Assembly (NCBI RefSeq): GCF_013761175.1
Contig: NZ_JACDUR010000003.1
Location: 1,089,896-1,153,895 of the forward strand
Direction: 5' to 3'
Length of the DNA: 64,000 bases
Origin: Nonomuraea soli
GTDB taxonomy: Bacteria; Actinomycetota; Actinomycetes; Streptosporangiales; Streptosporangiaceae
The notes beneath the pieces were generated by a model. It searched no databases. It was not told where the DNA came from and saw only the letters and a program-made list of their open reading frames with translations. The position numbers and the translations under genes are program-made. Positions 39,690 through 49,800 of the stretch are shown here, one piece after another (the first letter of the stretch is position 1; each line of letters opens with the position of its first letter).

Positions 39690-41218
39690 AAGCCGGACGC
39701 AAGCAGTGGATCGGGCTGGCCGTCCTGGTCCTGCCGGTGTTGCTGATCTCCGTCGACCTGCACGTGCTGTCGTACGCGCTGCCGTTCATCAGCGCCTCCC
39801 TGGCGCCGAGCGGCTCCCAGCTGCTGTGGATCATCGACATCTACCCGTTCATGCTGGCCGGACTGCTGCTGCCGATGGGCACGCTTGGTGACCGGGTCGG
39901 GCGGCGGCGGCTGCTGATGGCCGGGGCCGCGGCGTTCGGCGCCGCCTCCGCGGTCGCCGCCTTCTCTCCCAGCGCCGACCTGCTGATCGTCACTCGTGCC
40001 CTGCTCGGGGTGGGTGGCGCCACGTTGATGCCCTCGACGCTGTCGCTGATTCGCAACATGTTCCACGATGACGGCCAGCGCCGCGTCGCGATCGCCATCT
40101 GGACCGGCGCGTTCGCCGGCGGCGCGATGCTGGGCCCGCTGATGGGGGGCGCGTTGCTGGAGCACTTCTGGTGGGGCTCGGTGTTCCTGGTCAACCTGCC
40201 GGTGATGGCGCTGCTGCTGATCCTGGCGCCGCTGCTGCTGCCCGAATCGCGTGATCCGCGCCCGGGCCGGTTCGACCTGCTCGGCGTGGCCCTGTCGCTG
40301 GGCGCGATCCTGCCCACGATCTACGGGATCCAGCACATCGCCCAGGACGGCCTCGGCTGGGCGCCGGTGCTGGCCATCGTCGCCGGCCTGGCGATGGGTG
40401 CCGCCTTCGTCAGGCGGCAGCGCGCGATGGCCGATCCGATGCTGGACGTGCGCCTGTTCGGCAGTCGCGCCTTCACCGCCGCGATCGGCGCCAACACCCT
40501 CGGGGTCTTCGCCATGGTCGGCTCCAGCCTGTTCACGACGCAGTACTTGCAGATGGTCATGGGGGCTCGGCCGCTCGTCGCCGGCCTGTACGCGCTGCCC
40601 TCGGCGGGCATGGCGATGCTCGCCGCCGGGCTCGCGCCGGCGCTGGTCCGCAAGGTCAGGCCGGGCCTGGTCGTCTGCGCCGGGCTGCTCGTCGGCGCGA
40701 GCGGGTTCGCGCTGCTGTCCAGGCTGGACGTGACGGGGCAGAACGGTCTGCTGATCGCGGGGATCATGCTGATGGCCGGAGGCGTCACCCTCGTTCTGAC
40801 GGTCTCCTCCGACCTGATCATCGCCACCGCCCCACCGGAGCGTGCGGGAGCCGTCGCCGGGCTGTCGCAGGTGGCCACCGAGTTCGGCGGCGCGCTCGGC
40901 ATCTCCCTGCTGGGCAGCATCGGCACCGCCGTCTACCGGGGACAGCTCGCCGATTCCGGGGCTCCGTCAGCGGCGCTCGACACCCTGGGCGGCGCCCTGG
41001 AGTCGGCGCGGCACATGGGGGAGCCGGCCGCGAGCGCGCTGGCCGTCGCCGCCCGCGAAGCCTTCGCCCAGGGGCAGCACTACGCCATGCTCGCCGCCGC
41101 CGCGGCGTTGTGCGTGATGGCGGTGCTCGCACCCGTCATGCTGCGAACCGTACGGCGCGCGAGTCGGCCACAACCGCGGCCCCGCCCGGACCGCTCCGAA
41201 CGGCACGCGGCGCGTTAG
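39686..41218 (+). CDS. DHA2-type MFS efflux transporter
   Basis: 510 residues, about 14 membrane segments, from ATG at 39686. The motifs GDRVGRRRLLMAG (loop 2-3) and RALLGVGGATLMPSTLSLIRNMF (motif C region) are typical of drug/proton antiporter family 2 (EmrB/QacA-like). Coupled to the desaturase by ATGA overlap. Ends 4 nt into the convergent TetR gene. Confidence 0.87.
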   Translation: MKAGRKQWIGLAVLVLPVLLISVDLHVLSYALPFISASLAPSGSQLLWIIDIYPFMLAGLLLPMGTLGDRVGRRRLLMAGAAAFGAASAVAAFSPSADLLIVTRALLGVGGATLMPSTLSLIRNMFHDDGQRRVAIAIWTGAFAGGAMLGPLMGGALLEHFWWGSVFLVNLPVMALLLILAPLLLPESRDPRPGRFDLLGVALSLGAILPTIYGIQHIAQDGLGWAPVLAIVAGLAMGAAFVRRQRAMADPMLDVRLFGSRAFTAAIGANTLGVFAMVGSSLFTTQYLQMVMGARPLVAGLYALPSAGMAMLAAGLAPALVRKVRPGLVVCAGLLVGASGFALLSRLDVTGQNGLLIAGIMLMAGGVTLVLTVSSDLIIATAPPERAGAVAGLSQVATEFGGALGISLLGSIGTAVYRGQLADSGAPSAALDTLGGALESARHMGEPAASALAVAAREAFAQGQHYAMLAAAAALCVMAVLAPVMLRTVRRASRPQPRPRPDRSERHAAR

Positions 41219-41751
41219 CCGGCGGCTGCCACAGCCAGCGACCGGATACCGGCGGCCAGGTCATGGGACGTCGGGGCGCTGTCCGGAGCGATCTGCCACT
41301 GCACCAGCAGGCCGATGAGCAGCGTCAGCAGCACCTGCGCACCCGCCTCATCCTGGCGTGGCATGCGCCGGCCAAGCTCACGCTGGGCCAGTGCCTGCCC
41401 CTCGGCCAGGCGGGCCCGCACGTCGGGCAGGTGAGGGGCCTGCGCGAGCGTCTCGACGTTGGCCCGCCATACCGTGGGGTTGGTGCGGAAGGACTCGATC
41501 AGCTCCACCCAGAAGGCCTCGAACCACTCCTGGGTGTCGTCGGGGAAGGCCTTGAGGATCTCCGCGACGGCTTCGCCGGTCACCTCGATCATCGCCTGGG
41601 TGAGCAGCGCGTCCTTGGAGCGGAAGTGGTAGTTGATCGCGGCGAGGTTGCTGCCGGAGACGGCAACGATGTCGCGCACTGTCGTGCGGGCGTATCCGCG
41701 CTCGGACAGGCACTGCTTCGCCGCGGCCAGCAAATCCTCAGGAACTCCCAC
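41215..41751 (-). CDS. TetR family regulator
   Basis: 178 residues from GTG at 41751. N-terminal HTH: AAAKQCLSERGYARTTVRDI then NLAAINYHFRSKDALLTQAM. C-terminal ligand domain with LLTLLIGLLVQWQIAP. Its stop overlaps that of the MFS gene by convergent transcription. A CAAACAAGCGTTTTAAAC element upstream resembles sequences before the desaturase gene, so it probably represses the desaturase/pump pair and itself. Confidence 0.82.
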   Translation of the reverse strand: MGVPEDLLAAAKQCLSERGYARTTVRDIVAVSGSNLAAINYHFRSKDALLTQAMIEVTGEAVAEILKAFPDDTQEWFEAFWVELIESFRTNPTVWRANVETLAQAPHLPDVRARLAEGQALAQRELGRRMPRQDEAGAQVLLTLLIGLLVQWQIAPDSAPTSHDLAAGIRSLAVAAAG

Positions 41752-42097
41752 GCGGTGATCCTACCAATGCCGCAAACAAGCGTTTTAAACATCCACAGCC
41801 CCTGGTGCGGCCGCTATCAGAATTGAACCCTTGCCACCGGGGTGTCCCGGTCGCCGGACATCCCGGTAGCGCTGGCTGGCCTGGTCGCCGCCCTCACTGG
41901 CCGCGGCGCGGATCCCGCTGTCGCGCATACTCGCCAAGGTGGGGTCGGCCGCAGCCCTGATGACAAAGGCAGCCCTCCAGGCCGGTCCGTAGGTGCTCCG
42001 TCTGGGCCGGAGCGGCTCTTCTTGCTGGACGACAGGGACCGGGCCTCGATCGGATGATCCGGCCCCGCTCCGAGGGTCCTCACGCACCGCTTCTGCG
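41752..42097. other. Intergenic stretch, possible regulator remnant
   Basis: A minus-strand frame (41785-42087) includes AAFVIRAAADPTLASMRDSG, vaguely like the C-terminal part of a TetR regulator, but it has no DNA-binding part and no good start. No complete gene is visible. Confidence 0.3.
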
Positions 42098-43639
42098 CTA
42101 CTCGTGGTCGGCTTCGGCGAGGTCCGCCTGTGCGGACACGCCGCGGAGCATGATGCCCGCGAAGACCGCCACGCCGAGCAGGATCAGTGAGGCGATGCCG
42201 CCGGTCCATGCCAGCGCGGTGGTGAACGCGTCGGTCGCGGCCGTGGCCAGCGCCGTTCCGATCTTGCCGGGCAGTTCCTGGGCGTAGAGCAGTGCGGTGG
42301 CGAGAGTTTCCTTCGCGGCATCGAGTACGCCTGCGGGCAGTCCTGCCGGGGCGGTGCCGGCGAGGCCGTTGCGGTAGAAGCCGAGCAGGACCGAGCCGAG
42401 GATGGCGGTGCCGAAGGCGGTGCCGAGCTCGTAGGCGCTCTCGCTGATCGCGGCGGCCTGGCCTGACTGCTCGGGACGCACCGAGCTCATGATGAGGTCG
42501 TTGGTGAGCGTCATGCCCACGCCGGCGCCGAGGCCGACAAGGCACAGGGCGATCGCGATCTGCCAGGGCTGGGTGTCGGGTGTGAGCGTCATCAGGGTCG
42601 CGAATCCGCCTGCGGTGATGAGCACGCCTGCGGAGACGATGACGGATGTGGGGATCCGCTTGACGAGTGCGGCGGCGATGAACCCGGCGAAGGCGGAGAC
42701 GGCGGCCTGGGGCAACATCCACAGCGCCGACTGGATGACGCTGAGGCCGACGACGAGCTGCAGGAACTGGGTGAGGGCGAACAGCGCTCCGACGAGAGAG
42801 AAGATCGACAGCAGGTCGGTGAGCACTGCACCGGTGAACGCGCGCACCTTGAACAGGCGCACGTTGATCATCGGCGTCGGCATGCGGAGCTGACGGATCA
42901 CGAACAGCGCGAGCAGGACGAGCCCGGCGAAGAAGGTGGCGAACCCGATGCCGGGCTCCTTGCCTTCGGCGAAGGTCTTGACGCCGTAGACGAACGAGAT
43001 CATGCCCGCGAGTGAGAGCAGGATGCTGGGGACGTCGATGTTTCCCGGGTTGGGGTTCTTGCTTTCCGGGACGAGGAACGGCGCGAGGACGAGCAGCAGC
43101 ACCATGACCGGGATGTTCATGAGGAAGGCGGCGTGCCAGCTGAACGTCTCGATGATCCAGCCGCCGACGATCGGGCCCGCGGCGGCGCCGAGCGCGCCCA
43201 TCGCCGACCAGACGGCCATCGCGGTGCGTCGCTGGTCGCGGTCGAGGAACATGTTGCGGATGAGGGACAGCGTCCCGGGCATGATCGTCGCGCCTGCGAT
43301 TCCGAGCAGGGCGCGGGATCCGATGAGCATCCACGGTTCGGTCGACAGGGCGCCCAGGACGGAGGCGATCGCGAAGACGACCGCGCCGATGAGCAGCACT
43401 TTGCGCCGCCCGAATCGGTCGCCCAGGGTCGACATGGTGATAAGCAGGCCGGCGAGCAGCAGCGAGTAGATGTCGAGCATCCAGAGCTGCTGCGTGCCGG
43501 TCGGCTTGAGGTCTTGGGTGATGTCGGCCAGGGCGAAGACCAGGACCATGCCGTCGATGGCGATGAGCAGCATCGGCAGCACGAGTACGGCCAGCCCGAC
43601 CCAGGCGCGGGGTGTGGCCCGCTGGAGAGTGGTGTTCAT
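42098..43639 (-). CDS. DHA2-type MFS efflux transporter
   Basis: 513 residues, about 14 membrane segments. Loop 2-3 motif GDRFGRRKVLLIGA and RALLGIAGATIMPGTLSLIRNMF are typical of the EmrB/QacA group. Divergent from the TetR gene at 43718, which shares an operator region with it. Closely similar in plan to the pump at 39686-41218, so probably a paralogue for another substrate. Confidence 0.87.
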   Translation of the reverse strand: MNTTLQRATPRAWVGLAVLVLPMLLIAIDGMVLVFALADITQDLKPTGTQQLWMLDIYSLLLAGLLITMSTLGDRFGRRKVLLIGAVVFAIASVLGALSTEPWMLIGSRALLGIAGATIMPGTLSLIRNMFLDRDQRRTAMAVWSAMGALGAAAGPIVGGWIIETFSWHAAFLMNIPVMVLLLVLAPFLVPESKNPNPGNIDVPSILLSLAGMISFVYGVKTFAEGKEPGIGFATFFAGLVLLALFVIRQLRMPTPMINVRLFKVRAFTGAVLTDLLSIFSLVGALFALTQFLQLVVGLSVIQSALWMLPQAAVSAFAGFIAAALVKRIPTSVIVSAGVLITAGGFATLMTLTPDTQPWQIAIALCLVGLGAGVGMTLTNDLIMSSVRPEQSGQAAAISESAYELGTAFGTAILGSVLLGFYRNGLAGTAPAGLPAGVLDAAKETLATALLYAQELPGKIGTALATAATDAFTTALAWTGGIASLILLGVAVFAGIMLRGVSAQADLAEADHE

Positions 43640-43658
43640 GTTCGTATCCCATCGAGTT

Positions 43659-43695
43659 ACTTCACCAATCAGTGTACTTCACTAAACGGTATACT
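43659..43695. promoter_or_regulatory. Overlapping direct repeats, TetR operator
   Basis: ACTTCACCAATCAGTGTACT (43659-43678) and ACTTCACTAAACGGTATACT (43676-43695) match at 16 of 20 positions with a 17-bp period. An AGTG-N5-CACT palindrome sits across their junction (43671-43683). The array lies between the divergent MFS and TetR genes and fits cooperative TetR dimers. Confidence 0.6.
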
Positions 43696-43717
43696 AATGG
43701 TGTCGATGGGAGAGCAG

Positions 43718-44266
43718 ATGGCACGACCGAGCGCACGGCCCAAGCTGATCGAGGCCGCCCTCACCGTCGTCGAGGAGCGCGGCATCACAGCGCTCACGCT
43801 CGACGCGGTCGCCGAGGAGGCCGGGGTGACCAAGAGGGGCCTCATCTACCACTTCCCGAGCAAGCACGCCCTGCTCCTGGGGATCCACGAGGAGCTCGCC
43901 GCGCGCATGGAGCGCCAACTCCTTGAGGCCACCGGAGGCGAACCGGAGGGGGCGACGCTCGTGGAACGCACGCGAGGCTATGTGCGGGCGGCGCTCAAGG
44001 CTCCGAGCAGCGTCGAGATGAGGCTCATCATGGAGGCCGTGAACGAGCCGGAATGGATCGCCCCCTGGGAACGGGTCTACCGCCGATGGTTCCCAGAGGA
44101 AGAGCAGGCGGTCGAAGAGCTCGATGACCTCTCGCTGCGATGCCTGGTCGCGCGGATGGCCGCCGACGGCTCCTGGGGGTACGAGACCACGCTGGCGGCT
44201 CCCCTCACGCAGACCGCCCGCGCCCGGATCGTCGAGAGCATCCTCAGCACCCTGGGGGAGGAATGA
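43718..44266 (+). CDS. TetR family regulator
   Basis: 182 residues from ATG at 43718 with GGGAGAG upstream (an ATG at 43706 would add four). HTH: IEAALTVVEERGITALTLDA then GVTKRGLIYHFPSKHALLLG. The C-terminal domain has PEWIAPWERVYRRWFPEEE. Divergent from the DHA2 pump with a repeated operator in between: a classical drug-pump repressor layout. Confidence 0.85.
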   Translation: MARPSARPKLIEAALTVVEERGITALTLDAVAEEAGVTKRGLIYHFPSKHALLLGIHEELAARMERQLLEATGGEPEGATLVERTRGYVRAALKAPSSVEMRLIMEAVNEPEWIAPWERVYRRWFPEEEQAVEELDDLSLRCLVARMAADGSWGYETTLAAPLTQTARARIVESILSTLGEE

Positions 44267-44630
44267 TCAGGCCCGGCGCCTCCCTCCTGGGACTGCACCT
44301 CCGTCGGCGCAGCGAGTTCTCACCCGTCCGCTTGGCGGCATCCACTCACTCTGAACGCTGTCGAAACTCACCCGCGAACGCGCTACTTGGCATCGACGAG
44401 ATCGGCGGTCAGTCCGTTGGGCATGACCGGAGTGGGGCGGCGAAGCTCGGGAGGGCGAATGTCTCGGGCGGGGGCGGCTTTGCGGGCGCTTGGGCGGGTC
44501 TGGAGTCGAGTCGGGTGTGGCGTGCCGTGGAACCCTTCCGCCTCGGGCCCGCGTGCATGCCCGTTGCCGGAGGGCACGTGACGAGCATGAAATCGACGAT
44601 CTCGCCTTGCAGGGGCGAGTTGAAAATACA
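44267..44630. other. No complete gene; possible C-terminal gene fragment
   Basis: On the minus strand a frame ends at 44383 with RRPTPVMPNGLTADLVDAK and has coding-like codon use, but no start or recognisable domain upstream of it. It may be the tail of a gene cut at the tRNA-like junction at 44653. Confidence 0.3.
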
Positions 44631-44822
44631 GAAACCCCAGGTCATGCAGGGTGCCCGGGGCTCGAACCTGGAACCTACGGATTAAAAGTCGCAAGGACTT
44701 ATGTCGCACACAGCTTAACTGTATTCAATAATATCACTCTGCTCAACTTTATGGGCTCTGAAAATGTCCAAGAATGTCGCCCAGTGTTTATGGGTATCGG
44801 GGGCCGAAGGCATGTGACGAGC
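44631..44822 (-). repeat. tRNA-Lys(UUU) 3'-half fragment and flank (left copy), candidate att site
   Basis: Minus strand 44691-44653 reads the anticodon loop CTTTTAA and T-arm of a tRNA-Lys, with the T stem mismatched (CCAGG). It shares 38 of 39 bp with 61490-61528. A GAAACCCCAGGTCA block (44631-44644) and, 68 nt beyond the tRNA part, a TGAAAATGTCCAAGAAT block (44759 on) are also shared at the same 68-nt distance. The tRNA 5' half is absent, so this is an integration-site remnant, not a working tRNA. Confidence 0.65.
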
Positions 44823-45102
44823 ATTGGGCGCGATGTTCGGCGGGCCGCCCGCTGCCCGTGGCGAGCCCTAGACTGTTCAGGTCTGCCTGATTCGGCTGTG
44901 ATCCATTGGGTCTCGCAAGTGTAGGAGCGAGAGCTCGGAAACAATTTGTTGCCTGGTTTGGCCAGCCCCCTAAACGCGCGGGATCGATCTTGAGTTCCTT
45001 GGACGTCATCTTCCCGACCCAGTCACCACGCCTGTGGCATTAACCGAGGATTCATACAGCCGCCGGCGTGCTCGCCGCTACTTCCTGCCACATGCGTGGG
45101 AA

Positions 45103-45846
45103 TCACTCGCCTGGTGCCGCCAGACGCTCGATGAGGTAGTCACCGTAGGGAGATATCTCGTACTCGCGTTGCACTTCATGAGGAGAGGCAACACGTTGTT
45201 CACCGTGGTCCCAGATCAGGCCGTGTTGCTCGAGGACTCGGAGCGCGCCGTGAGCCGAGTCCTTCAGGACGGGATCGGCCTCGATGATGCTCCATTCGTA
45301 CCACTGCCGGGCTGTCTTGGGGTCGTCTGCGGCGTTCATCTGGGCCGCGACCCGCTCGAGGTGCTACGGCCTGCTGCTCATGATCTTTAACAGGCGGATG
45401 TGGACTGGGTCCAAGTCGGCCAGCGTCCGAACGAACGCGATCTCACTGTCGACCCTGGTGCCCATGTCGTCCAGGGCGTTGGCTAGGGCGCGTCCTAGCG
45501 CCCGGCGCTTGTCTCGCATTGCGCTGTCTTGGGCGATGGTCAGCGTGCGGGCGAGCAATTCTTGGTAGGCATCATCTGATGCCGCCGCTTCAGTGAGTCG
45601 CCTGAACTGTTCGGTTGGATCGCCGCCGAGTTCTTCGGCAGCGTCGGCCAGGGTCTCCGTGACGCGCTTGACCCTCTGGGTGGTAATCCTCTCGTAGAGC
45701 TGGCCAAGAGCATCTTCGATCACGGGGGTAAGCCCAGTGCCTGCTACTGCGGCTTCTGGGCCGATGAGGCCGGCGGCGCCGCCAATCGCTGCGGCGGTTA
45801 CCTTCACTGCCAGCGGGTTCGTGCTCTCACTTCGCCGATTTGGCAT
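45103..45846 (-). pseudogene. Unknown protein with in-frame amber stop
   Basis: From ATG at 45846 a frame of 160 residues (NPLAVKVTAAAIGGAAGLIG near the start, IAFVRTLADLDPVHIRLLKIM at the end) reaches a TAG at 45366-45364. The same frame then continues without shift through HLERVAAQMNAADDPKTARQ to a TGA at 45103, 78 residues from a Met at 45339. Codon use is alike on both sides, so this is one 247-codon gene with a nonsense codon. The second part has a winged-helix-like end (LRVLEQHGLIWD, SPYGDYLIERL). Function unknown; readthrough cannot be excluded. Confidence 0.55.
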
Positions 45847-46001
45847 GGCAGCAAGTATCGGTGGTACTGGGGGCTGCTGTCCCCTGGTCGACGGACCGAC
45901 TGGAGGGATCAGGAATCGCACCCTCACGCGTGTCGGGGTCTTGGCGTGAGCTGTCGGGCACGCTTCCTGATTCGAGACGGTGACGGCAAATTCCTGCGAT
46001 C

Positions 46002-46214
46002 ATGAACGAGATCTTCACCGAGGCCAGAGCCCAGGCCGTACTCACCAGCCCGATCGTCTTCTTTCACTTCTGCAACGGGGGCCCCGACGAAACCGACAGG
46101 ATTTGGCGCTCCATCTACGACGAGCCCGTCCTCTTGGCCGTCGGCTTCGGCAGGGGAACGTTCAAGGACACCCTTACCTTCACACCAGAAGGAAGCAGAC
46201 GCCGCCCGGCCTGA
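46002..46214 (+). CDS. Small hypothetical protein (70 aa)
   Basis: ATG at 46002; strong G/C at third positions supports coding. The sequence (IVFFHFCNGGPDETDRIW, LLAVGFGRGTFKDTL) does not recall a family to me. It has no signal peptide or membrane segment. No clear ribosome site. Could be a fragment of a longer gene. Confidence 0.35.
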   Translation: MNEIFTEARAQAVLTSPIVFFHFCNGGPDETDRIWRSIYDEPVLLAVGFGRGTFKDTLTFTPEGSRRRPA

Positions 46215-46444
46215 CATCCGGCGACCCCGCTCATTCGCTCGCGACCACGCAGTGTGGCCCTTGCAGTTCCAGAGTGCTCGAACACGCGACACTTGATGAC
46301 GCGAGGTCGCCAGTTTGGCACCCCTTCCACGGCCGGGGGCATCGTCTGCACACGTTCCAGTGAGAAGAAGGGCGATGAGGCCTCCAGCAGAGCACGGAAG
46401 CGGGTGCCTGTCCCCTCTCCTGTGTCGCAGCCAGGCGGGGGCGG

Positions 46445-46687
46445 TCACTGATCACGGTCGTCGTGGTGGACGTTCGTGCCGTCCGGGGGAAGAGCGGGGG
46501 TCTTGTCGGTGAGTGATTCGGCGGTCTGCGGCGGGTGTGCCCGGAGCGCGGCGCGCAGCTCGCTGACGGCGCGCAGCAGCGGCAGGCAGGCGAGTAGCAG
46601 TTCGGCCAGCGCGGCGGGGATGCGGGTGGCGGTGTGCAGGATCAGGATGAGCGCTCCGATGGCTGCGAGGATCGTGGTGGTGGTCAT
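46445..46687 (-). CDS. Small membrane-anchored hypothetical protein (80 aa)
   Basis: ATG at 46687. One hydrophobic segment (ILAAIGALILILHTA) near the N-terminus, an amphipathic helix (ALAELLLACLPLLRAVSELR), then a polar tail. Divergent from the NB-ARC/TPR gene, 180 nt apart. Unrecognised family; pairing with the large STAND protein may be functional or accidental. Confidence 0.5.
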   Translation of the reverse strand: MTTTTILAAIGALILILHTATRIPAALAELLLACLPLLRAVSELRAALRAHPPQTAESLTDKTPALPPDGTNVHHDDRDQ

Positions 46688-46871
46688 GCCACGACGATGG
46701 CTTTGACCGGCCCGATGGGCATCCGGCTGGATCAAGTTGCGCGTATTGGCTGGTTGCCGGAGGTGCCGGGCTTTAGGCTCCGAATGAAACCGAACGGTCA
46801 CGCTGCGGTGCCGCGGTTTGCTGCGTCGCGGTGCGCTCACGACAGGCTTGCGGTGGTGTTGGGAGGGGCTG

Positions 46872-49800
46872 GTGGCCGACCCGTCGAAGATCCACACCCG
46901 GGCCGATCTTCGCGTGGCGCTTCAGCGCCTGTTCGGCTCCGATGGCCGCTCCTACGAGCAAGTGGCTGCCGCTGCGGGGATCGGGACGGCCACGCTCCAT
47001 GACATGGTGAGCGGAAAGACGTTCCCGCGCTGGAGGACGCTGCAGCTGGTGCTGGAAGCTAGCGGCATCACCACGCGTCAGCGTTTACGGAACTGGCGGG
47101 ATGCTTGGGTACGGGCCAGAGAAGACCGGCCAGCTTCCACACCCGTTCCTGACGATCGTCCGCCCGTGCCTGACACCGAGTTAGGTCACGTTGTGCTCGA
47201 CCAGATCGTGGAAGGCGACATTCCCCGGCGCCCGCGCGCCTTCCAGCCCCGTCCAGAGCTGGAACAGCTGAGGGCCCGGATGCGGGAAGAAGGAGAAGCC
47301 GTCATCGAAGGCGCCGCGATCGTCGACGCATTGACTGGCACCCCGGGGATGGGCAAGAGCCTGCTGGCCGCCTCCTACGCCTGGGATCGCCAGCACGCCG
47401 GCTGGCCGCTGATCGTCTGGATCAACGCCCAGAACACCGACCAGATCCTCACCGGCTTGGCCGGCTTGGCCCGCCGGCTGAACCTGCTGGGCGCCGACGA
47501 CGACACCGCCACCGCGGCGGCCAAGGCCCGCGACTGGCTGGCCGCCACCGACCGGCCCGGCCTGCTGGTCTTCGACAACGCCACCAAGGTCGACGACGTG
47601 GCGCCCTGGTGCCCGGCCACCGGCGCCGTCCAGATTCTCATCACCAGCCGCAACCGCGCCTTCCACGAGCTGTTCGAACCGGTCGACGTCGGCGTCTTCG
47701 CCCCCGGACAGTCGGTGGCCTGCCTGCACCAGCGCACCGGCCAGACCACCCCGGGCGCCGACGACGTCGCCCACGAGCTCGGCCATCTGCCGCTGGCGAT
47801 CGGCCAGGCCGGGGCACTGATCGCGCGTCGCCGCATGACCTACCCCGCCTACCTGAAGGCGCTGCGCGACCTCCCGCTCAGCGAGTACCTGCCGCGCGCC
47901 GGAGACGGCTACCCGCAAGGGACCGCGCAGGCGATCCTGCTGTCCATCGACCAGGCCGAAGACACCATCCCCGGCGCCCGCGTGCTGCTGGAGCTGCTGG
48001 CGGTGCTGTCGGAATCCGGTGTGCCCCGGGCGATCCTGTACGGCACCACCAACCCCGAAGACCTCGACCCGGGCGACACCGCCGAGCTGGATCAGCTGCT
48101 CGCCGAGCTGGCCGATACCTCCCTGATCAGCTTCAGCGACGATGGCAGCACCGTGCTCATGCACCGCCTGACCAGCCGCGTCCTACGTGAACGCGCCCAG
48201 CACACCCCCCATACCAGCTTTGGCGACCTGTCCGGCATGCTGACCCGCGCCACCACCCTGCTGTACCACTTCAACCGCCACATCCCCGACGGCGCCGCAA
48301 CCTGGGCCGCCCGCGCCGCCGTCGACATGCTGGTCGAACAAAGCGCCACGGTGCACGCCTTGGCCGCCAAGGCTGGCCATCTGACCGACGACCTGCTCAG
48401 TCTGCGCGCCTGCTGCGGCGTCTATCTCCACGACGTGGCCGATTTGGGCCGGGCCACCCTGCTGTTGGAGCAGACTCTCGCCGATCGGGAGCGGGTGCTG
48501 GGCGCCGACCACCCCGATACCCTGTACTCCCGCAGTAACCTCGCCTACGTCTACCAGTCGACGGGGGATCTGGGCCGGGCCATCCCCCTGTTGGAGCAGA
48601 CTCTCACCGACCTTCAGCGGGTTCTTGGCCCCGACCACCCCGACGCCCTATCCTCCCGTATCAATCTCGCCAGCGCTTACGAGTCGGTGGGGGATCTGGG
48701 CCGGGCCATCCCCATGTACGAGCAGACCCTCGCCGACCAGCAGCGGGTGCTCGGCACCGACCACCCCAACACCCTGACCTTCCGCAACAACCTCGCCTAT
48801 GCCTACCAGTTGGCGGGAGATCTGCGACGGGCCATTCCCCTGCACGAGCAGACCCTTACCGAACGCCAGCGGGTGCTGGGCGCCGACCACCCCGATACCC
48901 TGTACTCCCGCAGTAACCTCGCCCTTGCCTACCAGGCGGCGGGAGATTTGCGCCGAGCCGTTCCCCTGCACGAGCAGACCCTCGCCGACCAGCAGCGGGT
49001 GCTGGGCGCCGACCACCCCGACACGTTGGGCTCCCGCAACAACCTCGCCAGCGCCTACGAGGCGGCCGGGGATCTGGGCCGGGCCATCCCGCTGTACGAG
49101 CGCACCTTGGCCGATCGGGAGCGGGTGCTGGGCGCCGATCACCCAGACACGTTGAACTCCCGCACTAATCTGGCCTATGCCTACGAGTCGGCGGGGGATC
49201 TGGGTCGGGCCATCCCGCTGTACGAGCAGAGCCTCGCCGACCAGCAGCGGGTGCTGGGAGCCGACCACCCCAACACCCTGACCTCTCGCAACAACCTCGC
49301 CACCGCCTACCAGTCAGCCAGAGATCTAGGTCGGGCCATCCTGCTGCACGAGCGCACCCTGGCCGACCGGCAACGGGTGCTCGGCCCCGACCACCCCGAC
49401 ACCCTGACCTCCCGCAACAATCTCGCCTACGCTTACGAGGCGGCGGGCGATCTGGGCAGGGCCATCCCGCTGCACGAGCAGACCCTCGCCGACCGGCAAC
49501 GCGTGCTCGGCCCCGACCATCCCCACACGCTGAACTCCCGCAACAACCTGGCCCATGTCTACCAGTCGGCGGGGGATCTGGGTCGGGCCATCCCGCTGTA
49601 CGAGCGCACCCTGGCCGACCGGCAACGGGTGCTCGGCCCCGACCACCCCGACACGTTGGGCTCCCGCAACAACCTCGCCAGCGCCTACGAGTCGATGGGC
49701 GATGTGGGCCGGGCCATCCCGCTGTACGAGCGCACCCTGGCCGACAGTGAGCGCGTGCTCGGCACCGATCATCCTCTGACGAAGGTTGTGCGTAGCAACG

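Noticed and set aside
41817..43652. 611-codon minus-strand frame overlapping the DHA2 pump
   Set aside because: Arg/His/Pro-rich shadow of the transporter, which has clear membrane segments and motifs.
44653..44691. Functional tRNA-Lys gene
   Set aside because: Only the 3' half is present and the T stem has a mismatch; the same holds for the missing 5' half at 61481-61527.
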